A program made the translations under genes and the position numbers. DNA of 61,366 bases from Verrucomicrobiales bacterium (GTDB lineage Bacteria > Verrucomicrobiota > Verrucomicrobiia > Verrucomicrobiales > DEV007), in the NCBI GenBank assembly GCA_029213065.1, contig JARGPH010000003.1, positions 1 through 61,366 on the forward strand. Direction: 5' to 3'. Shown here piece by piece: positions 1 to 10,000 of the stretch. Position 1 is the first letter of the stretch; each line of letters begins with the position of its first letter. Below the pieces are notes generated by a model. It was not told where the DNA came from. It saw nothing but the letters and a program-made list of their open reading frames with translations, and made no database searches.

Positions 1-1
1 T

Positions 2-3000
2 TTGCTTGCGGGTGATGCTGCTCTCAAGGGGCTGTGGCGCATGGAAGAGACCGGCGGGACTGCGGTGACTGCCACCGACGATCAGGTCTGGGATGCATCC
101 GGAAACGACGGGCACGGCACCTTGATCAATGGTGCCGTCGCGAATGGTAAGTTGGAGCTCGATGGGAGCAATGATTATCTCGAGATAGGCACCGTGGGTG
201 ACCTGGGGATCAATGGAAGTTTTACCGCAACTGCTACGATTAACTTGAGTGACCTCAGTGGAGATCAAACGATCTTCGGAACGAATCGCGCATCGGCGAA
301 TGAGGGGCTCCATCTCGTGATCCGGGCAGGCCAGCCTCGCTTCGGGTTTTACAGCAACGACACCAGCAGTTCGATGTTGTTGAACATCGGACAGGAGTAT
401 CAGATCACGTTCCGTTACGATGCGATCGCTCAGACGCAGACGATTTTTGTCGATGGAGTGCAAATTGCACATGGAACCGGAAAGCCGGCGTTTTTGGGGC
501 CTGCGACTGACATCGTTCAGATTGGTAAGTGGAACGGCGGCAGCGAGTTCACCGGTTCGATTGATAATGCCGCCATCATCGGTCGGGCGATGACTGATGT
601 CGAGATTGCAGCGCTTTACAACTGTGTCGCCGCTCCGGTGGAGACCACCGCAACGTTGACGGTAAACAATGTCGCACCGGTGGTGACACTGGATCCGATG
701 TCTTCGATTGATGAAAATGGCATCGCGACTCTCAGTGGCACTATCTCCGATCTCGGACGTCTTGACAGTCATGAAGTGACAATCAACTGGGATGATCCTA
801 ACGACACCGCTGACGCCGTCTTTGATCTCGCGGCACTCTGGGTCGTTGATACGATCGACGGAAAGACAACTGCAAGTCTCGTCTCGGGAAGCGTAACGGC
901 GGCGAACGGGGATTTACTCGTGATTACAGTGGACAGCGGCACAGGTGAAATTTCCTTCAGTGTAACGCACCGGTATTACGACGACGATCCTTCGGGAACG
1001 TTTGGTGACGATGTTGTCGTCGGCGTGACGGTGAAGGATGATGACAATGCGAGCGTTTCCGATACGGTCGGTTTGCATATCAATGACGTCGCCTCGACCG
1101 TGACGCTGGATGCACCGGGTGCAACTACTGAGAACGACACGCTTACCCTGACAGGTAGCTACACAGATCCCGGATTGCTTGATACTCAGACACTCGTTTT
1201 GAACTGGGGAGATGTCAGTGATACGGCCCCGGCCACGTTCGCTATTAACAAGGCAATCAAACAGATTGCGAACGCCGGCAACGGAACCCTTGTGAGCTGG
1301 CTCGCGGTCAATGATACCTTTTCCAGCAGCACGGACGGTTCGGTTCTGACGATTACGGGGATTGATGATACGACGGGAACGGTGACGTTTTCGATTACAC
1401 ACCGGTATCTTGATGATGGCCCGAGTGAATCAATCTGGGCACCTGCCACTCCTGCGGGCAACGGAACCGCTTCAGATGATTTCGTGATTTCTGCAACAAT
1501 CGTTGATGATGATTCGGTGACGGCTGGGACGCTGGCACAGTGGAATTTCCCTGTCCTCGGGCAGTTTAACGCGGGCGGCATTGCCCCCGGGCTCACAGCC
1601 GGGGAAATAACCAACTCGGCGGGAACATCGATTTTCTCCGAGTCGCCATCGCCTGCTTATCCAAGTGCACCGGTACTTAGGGTCAGTCCCGGAAACGGCT
1701 CCACTACGGTAGCTGAGGCAGTGGCGGAGGGGCGTTATTTTGAATTTACGGTGACCCCGGACAGTGGGATGCAGATGGATTTGTCTGCATTGACCTTTGA
1801 TGCTGGACGCGGTGGTATCTCTGCATTACGCGGATGGGGAATTGCGACCAGTGTCGATGGATACGCAACGGTGATTGACAGCTCGGAGCCGGGGGGCGTC
1901 CCTGCTCAGCGTCCTGACATGACGCCTTTTTCCATCGATCTGTCGGGAGCCGAATATCAGGGCCTAAATGGACCGGTTACTTTCAGGGTTTATGTTTATT
2001 CACCGACTGGCGGGAACACAATCGAGTTTGATAATTTCAACCTCGAAGGAGTTGTTAAGTCTGGTTCGAATGAAGTGACCCTCACGGTCAACAATGCGGC
2101 TCCAGCCGTAACCCTTGATCCGATTTCCGGCATCGATGAAGCGGGGATCGCCACGATTACCGGTAGTGCCAGTGATGCCGGCTCACTCGACAGCCATCAG
2201 GTGACAGTCAATTGGGGCGACCCTAATGATGCCACTGATTCTGTGTTTGATCTCGGTTCTGTGCGGCTCGTTAACAGCAGCGATGGCACGACTTCTTTCA
2301 ATCCTCTGATGGAGGCCGGCGACACCTACACGTCTACGAGCGGCGATGGAGCCGTGCTCACGATTAATTCGGTGGCGCTGGACGGCTCGTTTACTTTCAG
2401 TGTGACCGGACACCAGTACATCGATGATGATGTGGCTGGAACTCCGAGTGATGACTACACGGTGACGGTAACGATTACCGATGATGATACCGGCGTCGGC
2501 AGCGACACCGAAGCTATCACGGTTAGCAATCTCGCACCTGAACCTGAGCCCGATTTTTACACGACAACGGAAGCGGCTGTGTTGACTATCTCTACACCCG
2601 CCGCCGGGGTTCTCGGGAATGACAATGACGCGGCCAATCCAAACGGTCCGCTTACGGCACCGCTTCACGATCCACTGAGCGTAGCCGGTATTGATACCTC
2701 GGCTACGAAAGGCATCGTGACGATGAACGCTGACGGCACTTTCAGCTACGATCCCAATGGTCAGTTCGAATACCTCGGGGTGGGGCAGAGCGAGAACGAT
2801 ACCTTTACCTACACGGTAGCCGACAATGACGGCGGCACGACGACGGAAACGGTGACGATCACGGTGACCGGAGTGAATGATGCTCCGGTGGCGGTTGAAG
2901 ATGTCGTGACTGTTTTTGAAGGTGGTCAGGGCGGTTCCGAGACCGTCTCGGGCAATGCACTGGGGAATGACTCCGATGTCGACCAGAGCGGGACACCGGA

Positions 3001-3805
3001 TGATGACGTCATCAGAGTGGTGAATATCAAATTTGAAGGAACTCCGTTCGGAGGGGCGACTCAAGCCGGTGGAGCGGTGAGCTCGTCTGGAACCCTCGTG
3101 AACGGTCTGTATGGAACCCTGTCGATCAATGCGAAGGGTGAGTTTGTCTACACCGTGGATGGCAATCTGCCGACGACGAGGGCGCTGGATACCGGCGACG
3201 TGGGAGTCGAAACTTTTACTTACCTGATCAGTGACGGAAACGGAGGCTTTGACGAAGCGCAGATCGTGGTTCGGGTCGTGGGATCGACCGGAGGCAAGAT
3301 CGGCGAATTCTTCGGAGCGGGCGGATCGGGGATTCTCGAAGGTTTCCGGTTTACGGAACGTCGCAGTGAGGGTGACGGAGGCGTCGGTGAGCCGTTGCTG
3401 ATGTTGATGCCAACGTATTCGGGGAGTGCTGAGCCCGGCTCGGTGATCACCTTGACGGTGATGGGACCTGATGGCTCGACGATGGCGGGAGGCTCGATGA
3501 CGGTGGTAGCGGATCTGTCAGGAAGCTGGATTGCGAAGTTCAGCGGCCTGGAAATCGGGAATTCATCCTACTTTGTGAAAGTGGAGACAGCGGCTCCAGC
3601 CTGGAGCACGGGAGTGAGGGGCTCATTTGAAGTGTTCTTTGCTCCGGCGATCAACGGTTCCCATTCTGAGAGTGATGTCTTGACGGTGGATTCGATTTTG
3701 GGACGTCGTTTGAATTCTGTGGCTTTTGATCAAATGATCGAAGCCAGTGCGCACCCCAATGGCTCGAATGCTGATTGGAGAAAGGCCAATGGCATTCCTG
3801 AGTAA
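2..3805 (+). CDS. Giant-family surface protein, C-terminal 1267 residues (5' end outside window)
   Basis: The frame is open from the left edge, so the true start is not visible. Domain order in the visible part: LamG/concanavalin-like domain (residues ~7-212), three PKD-like repeats (~222-846) with a separate beta-sandwich inserted into the second (~509-686), a cadherin/VCBS-like domain (~847-959), then the C-terminal cassette shared with the two downstream giant genes (~960-1267), ending NADWRKANGIPE. It is probably secreted and could bind carbohydrate or another surface through LamG; that role is inferred from the domain type. No PATR repeats, LPxTG, PEP-CTERM segment or autotransporter barrel is visible. 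It is the first of three same-strand paralogues, with 286 bp to the next start. Its missing N-terminus may carry the LEPR-XLL/peptidase cassette of its neighbours, but this cannot be seen. Confidence 0.9.
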   Translation: MLAGDAALKGLWRMEETGGTAVTATDDQVWDASGNDGHGTLINGAVANGKLELDGSNDYLEIGTVGDLGINGSFTATATINLSDLSGDQTIFGTNRASANEGLHLVIRAGQPRFGFYSNDTSSSMLLNIGQEYQITFRYDAIAQTQTIFVDGVQIAHGTGKPAFLGPATDIVQIGKWNGGSEFTGSIDNAAIIGRAMTDVEIAALYNCVAAPVETTATLTVNNVAPVVTLDPMSSIDENGIATLSGTISDLGRLDSHEVTINWDDPNDTADAVFDLAALWVVDTIDGKTTASLVSGSVTAANGDLLVITVDSGTGEISFSVTHRYYDDDPSGTFGDDVVVGVTVKDDDNASVSDTVGLHINDVASTVTLDAPGATTENDTLTLTGSYTDPGLLDTQTLVLNWGDVSDTAPATFAINKAIKQIANAGNGTLVSWLAVNDTFSSSTDGSVLTITGIDDTTGTVTFSITHRYLDDGPSESIWAPATPAGNGTASDDFVISATIVDDDSVTAGTLAQWNFPVLGQFNAGGIAPGLTAGEITNSAGTSIFSESPSPAYPSAPVLRVSPGNGSTTVAEAVAEGRYFEFTVTPDSGMQMDLSALTFDAGRGGISALRGWGIATSVDGYATVIDSSEPGGVPAQRPDMTPFSIDLSGAEYQGLNGPVTFRVYVYSPTGGNTIEFDNFNLEGVVKSGSNEVTLTVNNAAPAVTLDPISGIDEAGIATITGSASDAGSLDSHQVTVNWGDPNDATDSVFDLGSVRLVNSSDGTTSFNPLMEAGDTYTSTSGDGAVLTINSVALDGSFTFSVTGHQYIDDDVAGTPSDDYTVTVTITDDDTGVGSDTEAITVSNLAPEPEPDFYTTTEAAVLTISTPAAGVLGNDNDAANPNGPLTAPLHDPLSVAGIDTSATKGIVTMNADGTFSYDPNGQFEYLGVGQSENDTFTYTVADNDGGTTTETVTITVTGVNDAPVAVEDVVTVFEGGQGGSETVSGNALGNDSDVDQSGTPDDDVIRVVNIKFEGTPFGGATQAGGAVSSSGTLVNGLYGTLSINAKGEFVYTVDGNLPTTRALDTGDVGVETFTYLISDGNGGFDEAQIVVRVVGSTGGKIGEFFGAGGSGILEGFRFTERRSEGDGGVGEPLLMLMPTYSGSAEPGSVITLTVMGPDGSTMAGGSMTVVADLSGSWIAKFSGLEIGNSSYFVKVETAAPAWSTGVRGSFEVFFAPAINGSHSESDVLTVDSILGRRLNSVAFDQMIEASAHPNGSNADWRKANGIPE
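20..640 (+). other. LamG / concanavalin A-like lectin domain
   Basis: The encoded segment has the usual LamG_3 order: LKGLWRMEE and GNDGHGTLINGA at the start, then LELDGSNDYLEIG, a central IFGTNRAS strand, YQITFRYD followed by IFVDGVQIA, and a closing FTGSIDNAAIIGRAMT. LamG_3 domains are jelly rolls found in secreted proteins that bind or cut glycans. The beginning may lie just left of the window. Confidence 0.75.
665..2540 (+). repeat. Three PKD/Ig-like repeats (third-order tandem, second one interrupted)
   Basis: Three related units of about 140 residues begin at APVVTLDPMSSIDE (~677), STVTLDAPGATTE (~1091) and APAVTLDPISGIDE (~2099). Each has a VNWGDPND-type strand, an FSVTHRYxDDDP strand and an end of the form VTVxDDDxxxxSDTxxxxVNN. 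This matches PKD-like beta-sandwiches, which usually act as spacers in extracellular proteins. Units 1 and 3 are contiguous; unit 2 is split by a foreign domain at 1526-2059. Confidence 0.75.
1526..2059 (+). other. Beta-sandwich domain nested inside PKD repeat 2
   Basis: The segment from GTLAQWNFPV to FDNFNLEGVVK resembles the jelly-roll or lamin-tail-like domains common in Verrucomicrobia secreted proteins: RYFEFTVTPDSG, LSALTFDAGRGG, WGIATSVDGY, FRVYVYSPTGGNTIEFDNFNL. It sits between DDDSVTA and SGSNEVTLTVNN, which together form the closing strand of the PKD-like repeat seen uninterrupted in units 1 and 3. Its binding partner is unknown. Confidence 0.6.
2541..2879 (+). other. Cadherin/VCBS-like domain
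   Basis: The encoded segment runs from EPDFYTTTEAAVLTIS through GVLGNDNDA, KGIVTMNADGTFSYDPNGQF and DTFTYTVADNDGGT to VTGVNDAPV. This is the usual pattern of the bacterial cadherin-like (VCBS, Cadherin_5) tandem domains of large adhesins, which act as stalk modules and often bind calcium. Confidence 0.75.
2880..3805 (+). repeat. C-terminal cassette, copy 1
   Basis: This cassette of about 308 residues is present at the end of all three giant genes (also 32508-33434 and 58946-59878). In order it has a VCBS-like domain (VFEGGQGGSETVSGNAL to VDGNLPTTRALDTGDVGVET), a linker GKIGEFFGAGGSGILEGFRF, an Ig-like domain (SGSAEPGSVITLTVMGPDG to YFVKVETAAPAW) and a tail FEVFFAPAINGSHSESDVLT to DWRKANGIPE. 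The three copies differ mainly at third codon positions, which indicates selection on the protein. It may be a cell-surface sorting or anchoring end; that is inference. Confidence 0.85.
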
Positions 3806-4042
3806 GCTTTTGCTTTGAAACGAGCCATTCATTCTTCGAACGGGGCGATTCGGATTCACCGAGTTTGGTTGTAAGTGGTTCGAAACGGGGATTTTGCGTC
3901 AATTTTTCAGTCACAGAATCGCCCGATAGGGCAATAACTGGTGGTAAAGCCTGTCAAGGTTAGTTGCGATTTTGCGAATCATTCTTGATTGATGTGACGT
4001 ATTTGTTATGTATGTCGCTTCTGAACAAAACGCCTTGAATAA
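3806..4042 (+). other. Intergenic region between giant genes 1 and 2
   Basis: No gene is visible. The stop codon is followed by a weak 4-bp hairpin (AAGC TTTT GCTT, 3804-3815). A 9-bp inverted repeat, GGGCGATTC at 3843-3851 and GAATCGCCC at 3916-3924, has a 64-nt loop and could form a long-range stem. An imperfect direct repeat, TTCGAACGGGG (~3834) and TTCGAAACGGGG (~3880), is also present. None is a convincing intrinsic terminator. Confidence 0.35.
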
Positions 4043-4071
4043 TATTCAGGTTTATTGTTATTTTTCATAAA
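4043..4071 (+). promoter_or_regulatory. Promoter-like element of the 9780-residue gene
   Basis: TATTCA (4043-4048), a 17-bp spacer and CATAAA (4066-4071) resemble a sigma70-type promoter. The individual boxes are poor, but the same arrangement with the same 17-bp spacer precedes the third giant gene (TTTCCA 33624-33629, TATAAA 33647-33652). A gapless 38-nt alignment (4035-4072 against 33616-33653) has 25 identities. The expected transcription start is near 4078, inside the C tract and about 14 nt before the ATG. There is no Shine-Dalgarno sequence. Confidence 0.5.
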
Positions 4072-4073
4072 AT

Positions 4074-4088
4074 CCCCCCACCCCCCCC
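4074..4088 (+). repeat. Poly-C tract (C6 A C8) directly upstream of the start codon
   Basis: Six C, one A and eight C fill the place where a ribosome binding site would be, ending 3 nt before the ATG at 4092. The corresponding position upstream of the third giant gene has only CCCC (33658-33661). Homopolymer C tracts of this length are slippage-prone and are known phase-variation switches for some surface-protein genes, for example opc in Neisseria. Confidence 0.8.
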
Positions 4089-4091
4089 TAT

Positions 4092-7000
4092 ATGAAGCAA
4101 ACGACTTCCTCCCGTCGTAAGCGCTGGTTTTTTGCCCGTTCCATGGCTCGCGCCTATCAGGAATGGCTTGAGAAACGCACTCGAAACGGCAAACGTATCG
4201 GCCTGAAATCCGTCAAGGCGAAATCTCGGCCATTATTCGCAGAAGCCCTCGAGCCGAGGGTATTGTTTTCAGGGACACCGGTGCCGGTGGAACAGATTGA
4301 GGGTCAGGACGAGGCCGCGCAGCAGGAGGTTGCCGCTCAGACAGCAGAGTTGCTGGAATCGGACATTGAAGGGATCGCTGAATTCTCGTTTGACGAGAAT
4401 ATTGAGGCTGATTTTACTGAAGAGGATTTGGACCGTCTTGCCGCTGAGGCATTAGCTCGATGGGAGGAAACAGGGCTGACGGCAGAGCAGCTCGAGGCAC
4501 TTGAGAATATCACATACGTGGTGACCGATTTGGAGGAGTCGGAGATCGGCGCGGCGAAGGGGAATTCGATCTATCTGGACTACAACGCGGCGGGGGCGGA
4601 TTGGTTCGTCGATGATACGGAGTGGCTCGATGAGGAATTTGTTGAGATTGGCGGCATTCTTCGTGCCGCAAGCGGGGCCGATATAGACGGATTGGCCTCA
4701 GATGGAGTCGACATGCTCAGCGTGCTTATGCACGAGCAGGGCCATATTCTCGGGTTGCTCGATGAGTATGAGCTGGGGCTGAGGGATTCGTCGATGTATG
4801 GGCTTTTTGATGAGGGTGAACGGCGGATTCTGAGTGAGGGGCAAGCCGAAGGAAGTGAGGCGTTGAGTTTGGAAGGCGCGCATTTTGCTCATACCGGGTT
4901 GGCTCAGGTAACTGTCACCAATCAAACGGAATGGAATACCTTTGCCGCAACAATCGGCGCTGATCCCGTTACCGGGGCATTGCAGGAAGTTATCTTCGAC
5001 GGTGCGGGCACAATCAATGTGACCGGCAACGTCACGGTCGGTGCTCTTCATTTTAAAACCGCCACGACCTTGAATGGCGGCACGATTACCTTAGCCGGTG
5101 CCGTGAATGGTGCGATTCAGGCTGATGCTGAATCGACGATCAACACTACCTTGGCAGGAGCGGTGGGACTCACCAAGACAGGTGACGGTGTCCTGACACT
5201 CTCCGGAGCAAACACCTACACTGGTACCACTACCATCGCTGCCGGAATCGTTCAGGCTGATGAAGCAGACGTGGCAGGCACTTCGGGAGCGCTCGGCAAC
5301 GGCGGCGATATCACTTTTACAGGCGGAACACTTCGATACACTGCCAACAGTGCGGGGACCGACTACGGCTCCCGGATTGCGGATAGCACCAACGCTATCA
5401 CATTGGACACTAATGGGCAGAACGTTACGTTCGCTACCACCCTCGCGACCTCCAATACCGGCGGCGCAGTCAAACTGGGCGATGGAGAGTTGGATCTTAA
5501 AATGGGGGACGCTGGTAACTACGACGGAACTACTGCTGTTGATGGAGGCACTCTGCGGTTTACCACTTTGGTGGTTGACTCAAATATCACCTCCGATTCG
5601 TTCTTTATTAATAATGGTTCGACTTTGGAATTTCTATCCGCCCAGGGTCGCACGTTCCTCAACACCAAAGCCTTCACGTTTGACAGTAATGGAGGCGGGA
5701 CCCTCAATCTTGACGATGGCAACTTTATCTTCAGGAACGGTTCGATAACAACTTCTGGCGGGGCCAAAAATGAAGTCTCCTCGACGAACGGAGGAATTTT
5801 CAACATGCAGGGAAGGAACGTGACCTATAATGTCGCAGACGGTACAGACCCCGTCGACCTTGAAATATCGGCAAGATTGTTTAGAGGCGAAATTACGAAA
5901 AATGGGGATGGCACAATGGCGATCACCGCATCTACTACTGGAAACGCTGAGAAAATTGCAATCAATGCAGGCGCCCTTGAAATCGGAGCAGGCGCAAATC
6001 TTTCGGCTGGTTCCTTTGACGCCGGCATTACCAACAATGGCATTTTCAGGTATAACAGCACCGCAGACCAGGCAATTACCGGTGTCATCAGCGGCGCAGG
6101 CTCTCTTGAGAAGGGCAATACCGGCAGTCTGACCTTGAGCGGCGCAGCTGCCAACACGTATAGCGGTGGCACATTACTCGCAGGAGGAACGCTGCAGGTG
6201 GAACACAACGCTGCGCTTGGCAGCGGGACGGTGACGCTTACCGACGACGGTGGCGGAGCGAATGAAGATCCGGTGCTTTCCCTGGTTGGCGGACTCACTA
6301 TCGCGAATGATTTTGTGATCAGCGATGACGGCGATAACAAAACGATTGAACTGATCGACGCTGGTGCGGGTTCCACGACCCTGACGGGAGATTTCACGAT
6401 TGATGAAACAGTTCCGGCGAATTTTGATATCGTAACTGGGGATCAGGATGTGTTGACCCTCTCAGGGGACATCAGTGGTGTCGGTGGAATTACCGTTCTC
6501 AAAGTGGACAGCGATGCCGGAACACTCGTGTTGTCAGGAAATAATACTCACGGGGGGACAACTCTCCAAAACAACCGCACGAAAGTACGTGCGGAAAGCG
6601 CCACCGCGCTGGGATCGACCCTGTTTTTTGAAGGCGGTGCGACCGTTTTGGAAATCGCCGATGGAGTGACTTTGGCTGGATCGACATCCATTCAAGTGAC
6701 TGATGCCGGGAATTCCAAGAAAATCCGCCTGACTGATATCGGAGGAAGCACCGGTGGCATCGCCGGTGCAATCACCATTTTAGAAGAAGACAGCGGGAAT
6801 TTTGAAATCGAAGTGGTCAGCGATGCGGTTTTGACCGTGTCTGGAGTGATCTCGGGAGCGGGAGCAGCCGGTGTTACCAAGGTCGGTGACGGAACTGTGA
6901 TTTTGTCCAGTGCCAACACCTACGACGGCGTCACCACTATCAGCGGTGGTATTCTCCAGATGGGGAATACGCAAGCCCTGGGATCAAACACTGGCAAGAC

Positions 7001-10000
7001 AGTCATTACCGATGGCGGAACGCTGGATATCAAAGGATTCCGTACCGGCAGTCCTTTCGAAGTGATCGAGGTCGAAGGCGAAGGCGCGGAAGTTACCGGT
7101 GTCAAGGTGGGTGCGATTATCAATAGTGGTGGTCAACAAACAAACGCCTTGAACAACCTTACCCTCACAGGTGACGCGACCTTGGGTGGTTCAGGTTCCC
7201 GATGGGACTTAGTAGGCGGTTTGGACATGAACGGACATACTCTGACGAAGATCGGAAGTTCATCTTTTTATGTGAAGAATCTCACGATTACCGACCCCGG
7301 AAGTGTCGACATCAAAGCGGGCACGCTCGTGCTGGAGGCAAGAACTGATTTCGACGGGACCGGAACGATCACAGTTCGTACCGGTGCTACACTGCTCCTG
7401 AACAAGAGCGTGGGTTCGGGTTCGACTCCGATCGTGCATGAGGTAGGTTTGATTCTGGAAGACGGCAGTCTTTTGAAAGCGGGTACTTTCGTTGATGGAG
7501 TGGTTTCCCCCGAGTTTTCCGGTGACGTTACGATCTCCGGTACCGTGACGCTCGAAACCGCCACGGGTTCGAACGGAAGTATTTCAAACTTGATTCTCTC
7601 CGGAGATATCAGCGGGATGGGTGGGATCAGAAAAACCGGTACCGAAATGCTGGTTTTGAGTGGTGCGAATACCTACACGGGGGCGACCAATGTCACGAAC
7701 GGCACGCTGCGATTGGACGGCAGCCACACCGGTGGAGCCTTGTATTCCATTGGAAATAACGGGTCTCTCACGGGTGATGGGAGTACGGAATCGGGGGTGA
7801 CGATCGCTCTCGGAGCCACTCTTGCTGCGGGCAAAATGACAGATCCTGTTGGCTCTCTGGAAACGGGTTCTTTGACGTTCACAGGTGGCTTCTTTCAGGT
7901 GGACGTCGGTGCGGACACTGGCGCGACTGCTGGAACCAGCAATGATGTTACTTTGGTAACCGGTGCGGTCATGCTCGGTAACGACTTGGTGACCTTGACG
8001 ATCACGTCGCAGGGTTTCGACCCCGCCACTCCGAATAGCGTCTACACACTCATAGGAAACGATACGGCACTCGATGCTACGACAGGGACTTTTAAAGACG
8101 GGAGTGGTGCGAACATAACGGACGGGGCTGTGTTGACCATCAACGGCGTTGACTACCGCATTTTTTACAACGGTGGTGATGGCAATGATGTGGTTCTCGT
8201 TGAGAATTCGCAGCCCGTAACCGTCTATGTTGATGACAGCTTTACCCAAGAGATCGGTGAGACGATTTCGGACGCAGACCTGGGAACGGACTTGGATCAA
8301 CCCGCCGTTTTTGGCATTAATGCTTTCGCCACGATGGCTGATGCACTTGCTGCAGTGACGGCCAACGGCACCATAATCGTTAATGGTGGTGATTACAATG
8401 AGACGGTCAACTTGACGGGTGGTCAAACGCTCGAGGTCACGGGTCCGAACACCGATGCGACCGTGGAAATTCAGACTCTGACGGTGGATGCATCTTCGTT
8501 TGTCGTGATCGAGGGCGGCTCCACTTTGGTAATTGAAACCGGGGATATTGCCGGGGTGATTTCAGGGTCCGGAAATCTTACGAAGGAAGGTGTCTCCTCA
8601 AGCAATACGCTCATTTTGAGCGGGGATAACACTTACACGGGGACGACGACCGTCAGTCGTGGAACGATCAGGATCGCGCATTCGAATGCTCTCGGAGCAA
8701 CGGGAGCGGGCAGTAAGACAATCGTTAAGGGAGCTGACGGGTCGACTGGCGCAAAGATTCAAATACTCTCGTCCACTCCGCTTACGATTGCGGAATCGAT
8801 TGATTTCAATGCGGATACGAACGGGCGGGCCACTTTGGACGTTAACAGTTCAGCGGTGCATACCTTCACGGGGGCGATCGATGTATCCAGCTCAAGCAAT
8901 CTTGTCCAGTTCTTCTCCCACGGTTCAGGTGCGTTGAAAATTAGCGGAGATATCACGGGCACGATGACGAACAACACCCAGTTTTATGTGCGTGGTAACT
9001 CCACTAATTTACAGAATCAAATCGCCGGCAGCCTCGAACTTTCAGGAGGGCGTTTGTCGAAAACTGACACGGGAACGTGGACGGTCGGAGCCGCGGGGAA
9101 GAGCTACGATTGGGATAATGGAACTTTGATCTCGCTCGGAACACTGCGTATGGGAGTCTCGAGCGTCATCCCTCCCGGAACGGTCTATATCGGGCAAAAC
9201 GAATCCAGAGATGCCACGTTCGATCTGAACAATACAGATCAAACCGCGACGTTCATTCAGATTCGTTTCGACGATACGAGCGCACCCATTGTTGCGGCCG
9301 GTAAGGGAACGATCACAACCGGAACCGGCACGCTGACGCTGGCGGGTAATTTGCAGTATTTTGGAACTGCTGGTCTCGTTAATGACGTCAGTTCGATCAG
9401 TGGCAATATCGATCTCGGTGGCGGCAATCGGACTTTCACGATTAATGATGGCGGTCAGGAAGTTGATTTTCAAATCGATGCCAAAATCACAAACGGGACT
9501 TTGACTAAGTCCGGGGCTGGAAATCTCGTTCTCGGCGGTTCTGATGACAATACCGGTCTGACGGTGTCTGTCAGTGCAGGCACCTTGACTCTCGCGAAAA
9601 CCAGCAGCAGCTCGGTTCACGCGGTGCAGGGGATTTCCAATATCAGCAGTGGCGCGACTGTCGTGCTCGCGGGTACCGGTGGAGATCAGATCTTCGGTGG
9701 CAGCACTGCGGGTGATCTCGGTAAAGTGACGATTGCGGCAGGAGGCACTCTCGATCTCAACGGGCAGAATGAGAGGTGGTCGCGTTTGGCTGGAGATGGC
9801 GATATCACGAACTCGGCAGCGGGAACGACTTCAGTTGCGACGCTCGGGGAAACCAATGGTCTCAGCGTCTACGAAGGGACGATTTCAAATGGTGCTGGCA
9901 CAGTAGCGCTCACGAAAGTGGGGACTCAGGTTCTGGTTCTCACAGGTGAAAATGGTGCCAACAGTTTCACAGGTCTCACGACGGTCGAGGGTGGAACTCT

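Larger units (their letters stand above)
4092..4889 (+). repeat. N-terminal cassette, copy 1
   Basis: About 266 residues that align along their whole length with 33668-34477. Order: basic helix-like start (RRKRWFFARS, AYQEWLEKRTR), LEPR-XLL motif, an acidic Glu/Ala-rich stretch (~66-135), a metalloprotease-like domain (~140-250) and the phrase SEALSLEGAH. The first ~80 bp are nearly identical to copy 2 even at silent positions; the rest has more synonymous change. The cassette probably governs export or processing, which is inference. Confidence 0.85.

Noticed and set aside
3161-3200. Sortase-like LPxT motif (LPTTR, also LPETR and LPTTR in the other two proteins)
   Set aside because: It is not LPxTG, lies inside a VCBS-like domain over 200 residues from the end, and no membrane helix with a basic tail follows.
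4092-4180. Twin-arginine signal peptide (SSRRKRWFFARS)
   Set aside because: Two Arg occur but no hydrophobic core or cleavage region follows; the next residues are basic and amphipathic.
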